Positions 9,498 to 18,006 of a DNA stretch of 53,854 nt are shown here, in pieces. Location: assembly GCF_013300725.1 (NCBI RefSeq), contig NZ_JAAIMM010000024.1, positions 1 to 53,854 on the forward strand, written 5' to 3'. The stretch comes from Allocoprococcus comes (GTDB taxonomy: Bacteria > Bacillota > Clostridia > Lachnospirales > Lachnospiraceae). Both the position numbers and the translations under genes were made by a program. The notes beneath the pieces were generated by a model. It made no database searches and was not told where the DNA came from. It saw nothing but the letters and a program-made list of their open reading frames with translations. Numbering within the stretch: position 1 is the stretch's first letter; every line of letters begins with the position of its first letter.

Positions 9498-10262
9498 TTA
9501 TCTGTTTTTCCGATAAATGATCAGAAGTCCTTTCAGAAGCAGATCATCATCCAGTATGATCTCTCGCTTACAATACGGAACAATCTTTTTGGAAAGTCCG
9601 CCCGTTGCAATTGCTGTCACAGGCTGTCCAACCGCTTCCTCAATCCGGTCAATAATTCCATCAATCCCTGCAGCACTCGAATAAAGAACACCACTCTTCA
9701 TACATTCGATCGTATTCTTTCCAACAATTCGCTTCGGTGCTTCCAGTCCAATTCCCTGAAGCTGGGATGCATTTTCTGTCAGCGCATTCAGTGAAATATT
9801 CACACCCGGATAGATCATTCCACCAATATAATTTTTCTTCTCATCGATCACACTGACAGTTGTCGCTGTTCCCAGATCGAAGATCATCATCGGTGCTTTA
9901 TATTCCGCAATTCCGGCAACCGCATTTGCCACCAGATCACTTCCAAGCTGGGCCGGATTGTCCATCAGAATGTTCAGTCCGTTTTTCACACCCGGTCCGA
10001 TGACCAGTGTCTCTTTTTTCAAAATCTTTTCGGCTGCTTCTTTTACGACATATGTAATCTGCGGAACTACCGAGCTGATGATCGCTCCTTCCAGTTTCTC
10101 CGGTTTGATCCCATGAATATCCAGAACCATCTTGATATCAATAGCATATTCCAGTTCCATCTTTGTCTTGATCGTGGAAAGTCTTTCGATAAAATAGGTT
10201 TTGTTATCATCCACGCATCCAAGTACAATATTTGTATTTCCTATATCAATCGCAAGTATCAT
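9498..10262 (-). CDS. coaX: type III pantothenate kinase
   Basis: The product phosphorylates pantothenate, the first step of CoA synthesis, and belongs to the ASKHA fold, distinct from CoaA. It has 254 residues. The phosphate-1 motif DIGNTN is at 5-10, GPGVKNGLNI is the pantothenate-binding region, FDLGTATT is the phosphate-2 motif, and YIGGMIYPGV and ATGGLS follow. Its start is 3 bp from the stop of the ECF S-component gene. Together with coaBC this encodes the pantothenate-to-phosphopantetheine part of the pathway. Confidence 0.96.
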   Translation of the reverse strand: MILAIDIGNTNIVLGCVDDNKTYFIERLSTIKTKMELEYAIDIKMVLDIHGIKPEKLEGAIISSVVPQITYVVKEAAEKILKKETLVIGPGVKNGLNILMDNPAQLGSDLVANAVAGIAEYKAPMMIFDLGTATTVSVIDEKKNYIGGMIYPGVNISLNALTENASQLQGIGLEAPKRIVGKNTIECMKSGVLYSSAAGIDGIIDRIEEAVGQPVTAIATGGLSKKIVPYCKREIILDDDLLLKGLLIIYRKNR

Positions 10263-10265
10263 TTT

Positions 10266-10931
10266 TTACACTCCTAATCTTTCCTGTACCCCTTTTTTCA
10301 TCAGTGTTTTCCCAAGTACCAGCGTGATCACCGCCGCTACGATTGCCTCCGGAACCCCATTGATTCCGATAATGCTCAGAATAAATCCATATACCGCTTT
10401 TACGGTAACACCATTGGCTGCCGCATAGTCATTCCTGAAAAATACAAAAATAAGATTCATGACAAGAAGCGTATTGGTCAGTGCTCCGGAAAGTCCTGCC
10501 GCAACCAGTCCAACAGACGATACTCCGTTGTTCTTAGAAAGCTTCCTGATCAGACGGTAAACATAAAACGGTACTACACCGATCAGAATACGCGGCACAA
10601 AACAGATGATCAGACTTCCGATCCCTCCACTGTATTCACCCAGACTGTAAAATGGGGTAAATACGAATGATGTCAATGTCGGATTTATCGTATTATTGAT
10701 AAAACTTGTAAGACCAAATACACCTCCAAGCGCTGCGCCCTTCTTCGGTCCAAGCATCAGAGATCCCATGATCACCGGAATATGGATGATCGTCGCCCTT
10801 GTAAATCCCAATGGGATATATCCGATAAACGGGGTGAATGCCAGCACTACAATAAGTGCTGCAAAGATTGCCATCTGTACGAGTCCCTTTGTTTTGGACA
10901 TGGATGTAGTACGTTCATTGCTTTGATTCAT
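10266..10931 (-). CDS. ECF transporter S component, probably pantothenate (PanT-like)
   Basis: A 221-residue membrane protein with about six hydrophobic segments. It has the N-terminal substrate-specific ECF pattern (MAIFAALIVVLAFTPFIGYIPLG) and the conserved HIPVIMGSLMLGPKKGA motif. S components bind the vitamin and share the EcfAA'T energising module, which is not encoded here. Specificity for pantothenate is inferred from its position between coaBC and coaX, three bases from coaX. Another short vitamin precursor is possible. Confidence 0.82.
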   Translation of the reverse strand: MNQSNERTTSMSKTKGLVQMAIFAALIVVLAFTPFIGYIPLGFTRATIIHIPVIMGSLMLGPKKGAALGGVFGLTSFINNTINPTLTSFVFTPFYSLGEYSGGIGSLIICFVPRILIGVVPFYVYRLIRKLSKNNGVSSVGLVAAGLSGALTNTLLVMNLIFVFFRNDYAAANGVTVKAVYGFILSIIGINGVPEAIVAAVITLVLGKTLMKKGVQERLGV

Positions 10932-10986
10932 TTTTCTTTTCCTCCTGTTACTATTCTCTTTACGAGATACAATACATTTTGGCTTT

Positions 10987-12186
10987 TTATTTATTCATGC
11001 ACTCCAGAATCTTGTCCAGAATACAAGCTGCTGTCTCTTCCTTGCTGATCAGTGGAAGTGCAGTCTCATCTTCCTTCGTGATCAGTGTCATCTGATTTGT
11101 ATCGCCCTGAAATCCTGCTCCGGCAACTTTAAGATTATTTGCCGCGATCATATCCAGATTCTTCTTTTCAAGCTTCTTTCTGGAATTTTCAACCATATTC
11201 TCGGTTTCCATTGAAAATCCACACAGAAACTGTCCGTCTTTTCTGTGCTCCCCGAGATATTTCAGAATATCGTCCGTCTTTTCCAGCTCCAGACTCATCT
11301 CACTGTCTGACTTTTTCACCTTTTCATCCGCAATATGCTTTGGCCGGTAATCTGCAACCGCTGCTGCCTTACACACAATGTCTGCATCTTCCGCTTCTTC
11401 CTTTACCGCCTCGAACATTTCCTTTGCGGTCGTGACCGGAACGATCTTCACAAACATCGGCTTTTTTATCTCTGTCGGTCCGGTGACAAGCGTAACATCC
11501 GCTCCTCTTGCCGCAGCAACGCGTGCAATGGCATATCCCATCTTACCGGATGAGTGATTTGTAATGTAGCGCACCGGGTCGATTGCTTCTCTTGTCGGCC
11601 CTGCTGTGACAAGAATTCTCTTTCCGGTCAGATCTTTCTCATAAGCAGTATCCCGGTAAATATATTCATACAAAGTCTCCGCTTCCGGCATCTTCCCGGC
11701 TCCGTTATCTCCGCATGCCAGATGTCCACTTGCCGGCTGGATCACTTCATATCCATAATGCTCCAGAAGTTTTAAATTATCCTGTACGACCGGATTCTCA
11801 TACATTCTTGTGTTCATCGCCGGTGCAAGGATCTTCTTACATTCGGCACATGCCATCACAGTCGTAGTCAGCATATCATCTGCAATCCCGTGTGCCAGCT
11901 TACCGATCACATTCGCTGTAGCCGGTGCGATCATCACAATATCTGCCCATTTTGCCAGTGTCACATGTTCCACACTGTACTCAAAATTGCGGTCAAATGT
12001 ATCGATCAGGCACTTATGCTGTGTCAGCGTCTCAAATACCAGCGGATTGATAAAATTCGTTGCATTCTGTGTCATCACAACTTTTACATCGTATCCTGTC
12101 TTTACCAGCATACTTGCCAGTGTTGCAATCTTGTACGCCGCAATACCGCCGGTCACGCAGAGCAATACTGTCTTTTTCCGTTCCAT
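10987..12186 (-). CDS. coaBC: bifunctional phosphopantothenoylcysteine decarboxylase / phosphopantothenate-cysteine ligase
   Basis: 399 residues. The N-terminal half is the FMN-dependent decarboxylase CoaC (VTGGIAAYK near 11-19, the HVTLAKWAD histidine segment, ATANVIGKLAHGIADDML, APAMNTRMY). The C-terminal half is the CTP-dependent ligase CoaB (ILVTAGPTREAIDPVRYITN, KAAAVADYRP, GFSMET, AANNL). It makes 4'-phosphopantetheine for CoA. It follows nrdR by 14 bp and shares its promoter. Confidence 0.97.
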   Translation of the reverse strand: MERKKTVLLCVTGGIAAYKIATLASMLVKTGYDVKVVMTQNATNFINPLVFETLTQHKCLIDTFDRNFEYSVEHVTLAKWADIVMIAPATANVIGKLAHGIADDMLTTTVMACAECKKILAPAMNTRMYENPVVQDNLKLLEHYGYEVIQPASGHLACGDNGAGKMPEAETLYEYIYRDTAYEKDLTGKRILVTAGPTREAIDPVRYITNHSSGKMGYAIARVAAARGADVTLVTGPTEIKKPMFVKIVPVTTAKEMFEAVKEEAEDADIVCKAAAVADYRPKHIADEKVKKSDSEMSLELEKTDDILKYLGEHRKDGQFLCGFSMETENMVENSRKKLEKKNLDMIAANNLKVAGAGFQGDTNQMTLITKEDETALPLISKEETAACILDKILECMNK

Positions 12187-12200
12187 TTGTCTTTCCCCTT

Positions 12201-12650
12201 TTATTCTAATATTTTCTTCAGTTCATCCATGAATGTATTCACGTCTTTAAATTCCCTGTATACCGATGCAAAACGTACATAAGCAACCGGATCCAGCTTT
12301 TTCAGGCTTTCCATAACAATCTCACCGATCTGGCTGCTCGGAATTTCTTTCTCTTCCCGGCTGAAAATCGCTGTCTCAATCGAGTCGATCGTTGCCTGAA
12401 TATCTGCTGCTGATACCGGACGTTTATAGCATGCCCGGAGTACTCCGCCTTCCAGTTTAGTACGGTCATACTGCTCCCGGTTGTTATCCTTCTTGATCAC
12501 GATCAACGGTATGGTCTCCACCTTCTCATAGGTTGTAAAACGCTTGTTGCACGCATCACAGGATCTTCTCCTTCTGATCGTCGTTCCGTCATCTGCCGGT
12601 CTTGAGTCGATGACTCTTGTATCAATGTTACCACAATATGGGCACTTCAT
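12201..12650 (-). CDS. nrdR: transcriptional repressor NrdR
   Basis: A 149-residue zinc-ribbon/ATP-cone repressor that senses nucleotides and controls ribonucleotide reductase genes. The zinc finger uses CPYC (3-6) and CDAC, with the basic segment TTIRRRRSCDACNKRFTTYE, followed by the ATP-cone domain. The frame is open upstream as far as 12764, but the promoter at 12717-12745 lies in that stretch. The ATG at 12650 has AGGAGG before it and begins with the universal MKCPYCG. No ribonucleotide reductase gene is in the window; here nrdR heads the CoA cluster. Confidence 0.96.
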   Translation of the reverse strand: MKCPYCGNIDTRVIDSRPADDGTTIRRRRSCDACNKRFTTYEKVETIPLIVIKKDNNREQYDRTKLEGGVLRACYKRPVSAADIQATIDSIETAIFSREEKEIPSSQIGEIVMESLKKLDPVAYVRFASVYREFKDVNTFMDELKKILE

Positions 12651-12716
12651 CTTTTTTCCTCCTGCCTGGTTCTTGATTGATTCTACTGCCGAATCACGCA
12701 CATTTTTAATGTCTAT

Positions 12717-12745
12717 AGTATAAATCCTGTATACAAGGTTGTCAA
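12717..12745 (-). promoter_or_regulatory. promoter of the nrdR-coaBC cluster
   Basis: On the minus strand a perfect TTGACA (12740-12745) is followed after 17 bases by TATACT (12717-12722). The transcript would start near 12710, 60 bases before the nrdR ATG, and could serve nrdR, coaBC, the S component, coaX, truA and xth, since no strong terminator lies between them. Confidence 0.85.
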
Positions 12746-12768
12746 CAAATTCACACTTTATCAATAAG

Positions 12769-13464
12769 CTATATAAGCCGGCTCTCCACCAGCTTCCATG
12801 CCTGTACGATCAGTGCCGCATGGTCACAGGCGATCCGGTCCGATTCTTTTACCTTATAATAGGTTTCTCTTACCAGACCGCTTCTTTCTCTCTTCTCAAC
12901 AGCTGCTGAAATTGTAAGATCTGTGTCCTTATTTTCCAATGTCAGGCGATAAATGGTTTCTGTCCATTCTCCGTCCTCCTTCACCGATTCTGTCCGGCAA
13001 TGAAGCTGCATCCATCTTGCATCCGCCGCATCATCGCCGGCCCGCACCTTTACCTGCCCTTCATTTACAACCGAAAGATACGCTGACGTGATGATCCGTG
13101 CTCTTGGATCACGGTCCACATTTCCATAGACTGCAAATTGCTCCATCGGAAGATCCGCCACGCCGGTCTCCTCGGTCAGTTCTCTTCTTGCCGTATCTTC
13201 CAGATTCTCATGGAGTTCAATAAACCCACCCGGAAGCGCCCACCAGCCAATGCTCGGATGATTCCGTCTTTTAACCATCAGGACTTTCCATTCTCCGTCC
13301 GCTTCCTTTCTTTTGCAGGAAAATATAACTGCATCCGTTGTCACACAAGGATTCTTATATTTATAAGGATCATACTCCTCCAGAAATTCTTCCAGTGTCT
13401 GTCCCTTTTCATTTTCGTTTCCGTTTCCCCGGAATGGCTCGATTTCTTTAAAAAATGCTGTCAT
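12769..13464 (-). CDS. Nudix hydrolase with C-terminal winged-helix-like extension
   Basis: 231 residues. The Nudix domain occupies roughly 38-175, with the full box G-x5-E-x7-REL-x-EETG at 80-102 (GGFIELHENLEDTARRELTEETGV split over the motif). The N-terminal DPYKYKNPCVTTDAVIF and the C-terminal segment resemble ADP-ribose pyrophosphatase and NrtR-like regulators. A DNA-binding role is possible but not shown. The ATG at 13464 with AAAGGAG is preferred over an in-frame ATG at 13500 that lacks a ribosome site. The gene ends only 24 bp before the nrdR -35 box. Confidence 0.85.
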   Translation of the reverse strand: MTAFFKEIEPFRGNGNENEKGQTLEEFLEEYDPYKYKNPCVTTDAVIFSCKRKEADGEWKVLMVKRRNHPSIGWWALPGGFIELHENLEDTARRELTEETGVADLPMEQFAVYGNVDRDPRARIITSAYLSVVNEGQVKVRAGDDAADARWMQLHCRTESVKEDGEWTETIYRLTLENKDTDLTISAAVEKRERSGLVRETYYKVKESDRIACDHAALIVQAWKLVESRLI

Positions 13465-13562
13465 TTTTCTTCTCTCCTTTGTCTTTTTACTTGTTCTCAT
13501 TTATTTCACTGAGCAGTCTGTACTCTTCTTCCTCTTTTACTATTCTTATGATACCAGGGTCA

Positions 13563-13620
13563 AAAGCACGTAGCAATCTGGTATCAAAGGGGGGCAAAAT
13601 ACCTTTTGACCCCAACATCT
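13563..13620 (+). repeat. dispersed intergenic repeat, copy A
   Basis: This 58-bp stretch matches the reverse complement of 18598-18652 with only a few differences. It contains a hairpin (GGGG-CAAAA / TTTTG-CCCC) and the segment GCACGTAGCAATCTGGTATC. It lies between ymxH and the Nudix gene, immediately past the ymxH stop codon, where it could double as a terminator. Confidence 0.8.
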
Positions 13621-13622
13621 TC

Positions 13623-13895
13623 TTATTTACACGGCTTCAGACATTTGTCCTCTTTAATTTCCACAAGAATAATATCCTCTCCAATCCTGCGGATACACTC
13701 AAACGGAATAATATACTCCGCATCATACCCAAGAAATCCACAGATTCTTCCCGGTCCCGGTACGATCAATGCTTCCACACACCCTGAACAGATATTGATC
13801 AGCAGATCGGCAACAAAACCAAGCCGCTTGCAGTCACACATATTAATGACCTCCCGCTCTTTTAATCCGCAAAATCGAATCCGTTCCTCTTTCAT
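13623..13895 (-). CDS. YlmC/YmxH family sporulation protein (PRC-barrel)
   Basis: A 90-residue protein of the YlmC/YmxH family, a small PRC-barrel fold found in endospore formers. It shows LKEREVINMCDCKRLGFVADL and the PGPGRICGFLGYDAEYIIPF core followed by IRRIGEDIILV. The exact biochemical role in sporulation is not known. It is a single gene followed at once by repeat copy A. Confidence 0.88.
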   Translation of the reverse strand: MKEERIRFCGLKEREVINMCDCKRLGFVADLLINICSGCVEALIVPGPGRICGFLGYDAEYIIPFECIRRIGEDIILVEIKEDKCLKPCK

Positions 13896-14043
13896 ACTGC
13901 ACCATCCACCGGACTTCTTATTATATTATATGAACATCTTCCCTTGTTGTCAGCATGTTTTGTGAAAATCCCCGTCCTTGTGCCATTTAGCTTCTGCCCA
14001 CCAGTAATTCCTTTTTATACTGTGCATTTTTGCCAACTAATGA

Positions 14044-14072
14044 TTGCAATTTCCATAAAAAAATACTATAAT
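14044..14072 (+). promoter_or_regulatory. promoter of arcC
   Basis: TTGCAA (14044-14049), a 17-base spacer and a perfect TATAAT (14067-14072). Predicted start near 14079, giving an 80-base leader that contains the inverted repeat at 14097-14126. Confidence 0.75.
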
Positions 14073-14096
14073 TTTTATATATTTTTTATCGCTGTT

Positions 14097-14126
14097 GTCT
14101 GCGTTATATGTTTTTCATACGCAGAC
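14097..14126 (+). promoter_or_regulatory. inverted repeat in the arcC leader
   Basis: GTCTGCGT (14097-14104) and ACGCAGAC (14119-14126) are perfect 8-bp arms around 14 bases. It lies about 20 bases past the predicted transcription start, so it could be an operator or an RNA hairpin. It does not resemble an ArgR box. Confidence 0.5.
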
Positions 14127-14158
14127 AATTCAAATTCTGAGAAACAGAGGGATGTAAT

Positions 14159-15088
14159 ATGAAGAAAAAAGTTGTTGTTGCATTAGGACACCGCGCACTC
14201 GGAACCACACTTCCGGAGCAGAAGGTTGCCGTTAAAAAAACTGCAGTTTCCATTGCAGATCTTGTTGAAGAAGGATACCAGGTAGTAATCACACACAGTA
14301 ATGGACCTCAGGTTGGTATGATCCATACTGCTATGAACGAATTCAGCACCAATCATCCGGATTATACCGCTTCTCCGATGTCAGTCTGCTCTGCTATGTC
14401 ACAGGGTTACATCGGATATGACCTGCAGAACGCGATTCGCGAAGAACTGATCGAACGCGGCATCTACCGCAGCGTATGTACTGTTATCACACAGGTAACT
14501 GTTGATCCATATGACGAAGCATTCTACACACCAACCAAGGTTGTCGGACGTATCATGAGCGCAGAAGACGCTGCCGTTGAACGTAAAAAGGGCAATTATG
14601 TAGTAGAAGTTCCTGGTCAGGGCTTCCGCCGTGTCGTTGCTTCTCCAAACCCGGTTGATATCGTAGAAGTTGATTCCATCCGCACCCTTACCGATGCAGG
14701 ACATATTGTAATCGCCTGCGGTGGTGGCGGAATCCCGGTACTCCAGCAGAACAATCATCTTAAAGGTGCCAGCGGAGTCATCGAAAAAGATCTTACTGCC
14801 GGCAAGCTCGCCGAGCAGATCGATGCAGACGAGCTCATCATCCTCACCAGTGTGGAAAAGGTATGCTTAAACCACGGAAAAGAAGATGAAGAAGAACTCG
14901 ATACTATCTCCGTAGAACAGGCTAAGCAGTACATGAATGAAGGACACTTCGGAATCTACAATATGCTTCCAAAATTCCAGGCATCCGTAGGATTCGTAGA
15001 AAAGAAAGAGGGAAGAAGTGCTCTGATTACTTCTTTTGATACTCTGAAAGATGCTCTGAAGGGTAAAACCGGAACTGTTATTGAATAA
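14159..15088 (+). CDS. arcC: carbamate kinase
   Basis: The product converts carbamoyl phosphate and ADP to ATP, carbamate decomposing to ammonia and CO2. It closes arginine, agmatine or purine-ring fermentation routes. At 309 residues it has family length, with the N-terminal VVALGHRALG (usual form ALGGNAL), VVITHSNGPQVG, the PNPVDIVE segment and IACGGGGIPV. The Gly-Gly-Asn of the first motif is replaced by Gly-His-Arg, a variation worth noting. No arcA or arcB gene is adjacent, so the carbamoyl-phosphate source must be encoded elsewhere. Confidence 0.9.
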   Translation: MKKKVVVALGHRALGTTLPEQKVAVKKTAVSIADLVEEGYQVVITHSNGPQVGMIHTAMNEFSTNHPDYTASPMSVCSAMSQGYIGYDLQNAIREELIERGIYRSVCTVITQVTVDPYDEAFYTPTKVVGRIMSAEDAAVERKKGNYVVEVPGQGFRRVVASPNPVDIVEVDSIRTLTDAGHIVIACGGGGIPVLQQNNHLKGASGVIEKDLTAGKLAEQIDADELIILTSVEKVCLNHGKEDEEELDTISVEQAKQYMNEGHFGIYNMLPKFQASVGFVEKKEGRSALITSFDTLKDALKGKTGTVIE

Positions 15089-15103
15089 ATGTACAAAAGG
15101 GAC

Positions 15104-15336
15104 GACATAAAGGACTCCGTTTTCTGTGGGTAGAAATGGTGAAGAGTCCGTAGAGAAAAAAGGCGCCAGTAATTTGGATACCGGGCTGATTCGCGGAATA
15201 ATCCTGATGATTATTCCACTCAGCAGCCCTCTGGCTTTCGTGCTTGTAGCACGAAACCAGATCCGAATTACTGGTGCCTTTTTTCTAACGGACTCTAGCA
15301 CCGTTTCTAATCACAGAAAACGGAGTCCTTTATGTC
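15104..15336. repeat. 233-bp branched palindromic element (MITE-like or structured RNA)
   Basis: The ends are perfect 25-bp inverted repeats beginning GACATAAAGGACTCC. Further inside, the arms stay complementary with small bulges to about 15184 and 15267. The centre holds two hairpins: GGAATAATC/GATTATTCC inside a GGGCTG/CAGCCC stem, and TTTCGTGC/GCACGAAA inside CTGG/CCAG. The whole folds as a three-way junction. It sits between the convergent arcC and telA genes. No target duplication is seen at the ends. Confidence 0.85.
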
Positions 15337-15461
15337 TGTGCGCTGGCAAACTTTTAGTTTCATAAGCATTCACACTAAGCACTTTATTCCTACCACCTGC
15401 CATCTCCTCCACTCGCACCACCCCATAACGGGGCAGCCTCCAGACGTCATCCACCAAATGC

Positions 15462-16595
15462 TTACCCCTGAACCTGTAACAGCTTCGCTTTCAGTTCAGC
15501 TTCGATGCGCTGCATTTCCACCTCTGCCTGCTGACGTTTCTGGCGGCCTTCCTGTTGGATCTGCATGACTTCATCGAAGGTTGCGATCAGCGATTCATTG
15601 GTTGCTTTTAAGGTTTCAATATCTACGATTCCACGCTCGGATTCTTTGGCAGTCTCTACTGTAGCAATCTTCAGCTTTTCTGCGTTCTTGCGCAGGAGTT
15701 CATTGGTCATATCGTTGACTTCTCTCTGAGCTGCTGCTGCCTGTGCGGAATGTTCCACACCAAGGGCGAGTACCATCTGGCTTTTCCAGAGCGGGATCGT
15801 ATTGACGAGTGTAGACTGGATTTTTTCTGCCATCATTGTGTCGTTTCCCTGCACCAGACGGATCTGTGGTGCGGTCTGCATGGCGATTGTCTTGGTCAGT
15901 TCCAGATCATGCAGTTTTTTTTCGAAACGTTCACATCTGGAATCCAGATCTTTTGCTGCCTGTGCATCCTCGGCAAGTCCGCTTGCCATCGCTTTATTCT
16001 TCAGTTCCTGAAGCTCGCCGTTTCTTGTCTCGGCAAGCTTCTGCTTTCCGGCAAGCACATACATGGACAATTCTTTATAATATGTCAGGTTCACTTCATA
16101 CATCTTGTCCAGAAGCGCAATGTCTTTCATAAGCTGCACTTCGTGAGATTCCAGTGCTTTGACAATATTGTTTACATTGGTTTCTGCTTTTGCATATTTG
16201 GCTTTCATTGCCTGGATCTTGTTTCCGCCTTTTTTGAAGATTCCGAGGAATCCTTTTTCCTCTTCCTCATCAAATCCTTTCAGTTCTGTCACCACATCAC
16301 TTAACAGTGTGCCAACCTCTCCAAGATCTTTTGTCTTTACATTTTCCAGTGCTTTTTCTGAAAAATCTGCGATCTTCTTCTGGGTTCCGGCTCCGTACTG
16401 AAGAATCATGTTCGAATTGGCGAGATCAATTTTTTCTGCAAATGCACTGACCATATTCTTTTCTTCCGGTGTCAGGACGATCTCCGGTGTTTCCGGTTCT
16501 GCCTCCTGATAAATCTGCGGAGTCTCTTTTTTTTCTTCCTGAAACGGATCCAGCGTCAGCTCCGGTGTCACATTAAATTCTTCAAAATCGTTCAT
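15462..16595 (-). CDS. toxic anion resistance protein, TelA/KlaA family
   Basis: 377 residues, mainly long charged helices with coiled-coil character. It shows TelA family features: ANSNMILQYGAGTQKKIADFSE, the stretch LTYYKELSMYVLAGKQKL and the C-terminal IETLKATNESLIATFDEVMQIQ. Family members are linked to tellurite or envelope-stress resistance, but their biochemical role is unclear. The gene lies 21 bp downstream of an XpaC-type gene, the usual partner, so the two form a stress-response pair. Confidence 0.88.
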   Translation of the reverse strand: MNDFEEFNVTPELTLDPFQEEKKETPQIYQEAEPETPEIVLTPEEKNMVSAFAEKIDLANSNMILQYGAGTQKKIADFSEKALENVKTKDLGEVGTLLSDVVTELKGFDEEEEKGFLGIFKKGGNKIQAMKAKYAKAETNVNNIVKALESHEVQLMKDIALLDKMYEVNLTYYKELSMYVLAGKQKLAETRNGELQELKNKAMASGLAEDAQAAKDLDSRCERFEKKLHDLELTKTIAMQTAPQIRLVQGNDTMMAEKIQSTLVNTIPLWKSQMVLALGVEHSAQAAAAQREVNDMTNELLRKNAEKLKIATVETAKESERGIVDIETLKATNESLIATFDEVMQIQQEGRQKRQQAEVEMQRIEAELKAKLLQVQG

Positions 16596-16616
16596 ACTCT
16601 TCTTCCTCCTGCGACT

Positions 16617-17993
16617 TTATTTTTTTATTCCGTCCTCTTTCAGACCTTCCTGTGCAAGCATGGTATTCAATACGGAAATATCCGATGAGACATCCCACAT
16701 GGTATCTTGAAACAGGTCATCCAGAAGTTTCTCAAACGCCGTATTTAAAGTATCGAGCGTTGCCTCAATCTCACGCTTTGCAGTCTGGATATTTTCTCCA
16801 TCAACCGGCTGTCTGTCAAGCTGTTCATATGCTTCCAGAAGCTTGATCGTCGTCGGAAGATAATATTCCATCAGCTTACGGATATCCGAAACTGACTGTG
16901 GATTTTCTTCCACCCGGTCAAAGATCCGGTCTACCAGCATCTCCATCCGGCTGATCTTTGCAGAAATCTCTTCTCCCGGAATGGCTTCATTACACTCGTG
17001 GATCTTTCTGATAAAAGCATCCCCCTGGTCAATGATCTTCTGCACCTCCGGTGTCAGCTTTTCATTCTTTGCATCTTTCTCTTTTGTATTTTCCTGTGTC
17101 TTCTCTTCTTTCTTTACCGGCTCTTCCGCTTTCGACTGCTGTCTGCGAGTTTCGATCTGTAAATATTCTTCATAAGCACGGTTTGACAGGATCAGGCATT
17201 TCTTCTCACCATCCATATGCCCCTGACGGAACCAGCCTTTGGAAATCATTCTTTCCAGATCCTTTGTCACAAATTTTATGGATTTTCCGGAATTGCTTCC
17301 GATTTCTGAAATATTGCAGTACTCTCTGCCTGCGATCCTGCGGCTGTAGTTCTTGAATCTTCCAACCTGTTTCAGAAGCTTAATGCCCCAGCCTGTGATC
17401 ATGCCACTTGCTGCCGTAAGTAGCCCAAATACCGCACGCATGATCCATAAAGCCCCCGGACTTTCCGGCAAAGAAGCAATACAAGATGCAAGGAACAGAA
17501 TCAGGAATATCAGTGCCATGCTTCCGCCTGCTGCGATCATGACAATTCCGCCTGCCTTTGTTCCCGTCGTCGATCCATACAAGACAGGTGACTGCTGTGC
17601 ATTGCTGTATCCATACCGGCTGCTTCCCTGTGATTCCGCCTTATAGTCCTGCATATCCGGATTCCACGCTCTTCCATTTCCATCCGGTCCGCTCCACCTG
17701 TAAGTTCCGAACGGAGGTACACCTCCTCCAGGCGTTCTTCCCCATCTGTCAGATCCGCCCATCTGTCCATATCTTCCACGCGGTCCTCCCGGACCTCTTC
17801 CCATATTTCTCGTTGCCTGATCAAACGCATTTCCAAAAGAACGCATGCCCTGTTCCGCGCCATTTACCGCACCGTTCACTGCCCGGTTGATCGTATCCGT
17901 GATCGTCTGGTTCAGCCTCCGGTAATCCTGTGAGTCTACAGCATCCTGCACAGTTCGTCTGATCTCTTCTCCAAATCTTTCCCAATCCTGCAT
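16617..17993 (-). CDS. 5-bromo-4-chloroindolyl phosphate hydrolysis family protein (XpaC-like)
   Basis: 458 residues from the ATG at 17993, which follows AAAGGAG. Residues 1-110 are a polar, Gly/Arg/Gln-rich region. Two transmembrane segments follow (GGSMALIFLILFLASCIASL, and the region ending GMITGWGIKLL). A winged-helix-like stretch and a Lys/Glu-rich linker lead to the C-terminal helical XpaC domain (about 335-455). XpaC proteins pair with TelA; the name reflects a phenotype, not a proven enzyme. The longer frame reaching 18224 overlaps the next gene and is rejected. Confidence 0.82.
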   Translation of the reverse strand: MQDWERFGEEIRRTVQDAVDSQDYRRLNQTITDTINRAVNGAVNGAEQGMRSFGNAFDQATRNMGRGPGGPRGRYGQMGGSDRWGRTPGGGVPPFGTYRWSGPDGNGRAWNPDMQDYKAESQGSSRYGYSNAQQSPVLYGSTTGTKAGGIVMIAAGGSMALIFLILFLASCIASLPESPGALWIMRAVFGLLTAASGMITGWGIKLLKQVGRFKNYSRRIAGREYCNISEIGSNSGKSIKFVTKDLERMISKGWFRQGHMDGEKKCLILSNRAYEEYLQIETRRQQSKAEEPVKKEEKTQENTKEKDAKNEKLTPEVQKIIDQGDAFIRKIHECNEAIPGEEISAKISRMEMLVDRIFDRVEENPQSVSDIRKLMEYYLPTTIKLLEAYEQLDRQPVDGENIQTAKREIEATLDTLNTAFEKLLDDLFQDTMWDVSSDISVLNTMLAQEGLKEDGIKK

Positions 17994-18006
17994 TTCAGCT
18001 TCTCCT

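Noticed and set aside
12651-12764. N-terminal extension of NrdR
   Set aside because: It spans the perfect promoter at 12717-12745; the ATG at 12650 has AGGAGG and gives the universal MKCPYCG start.
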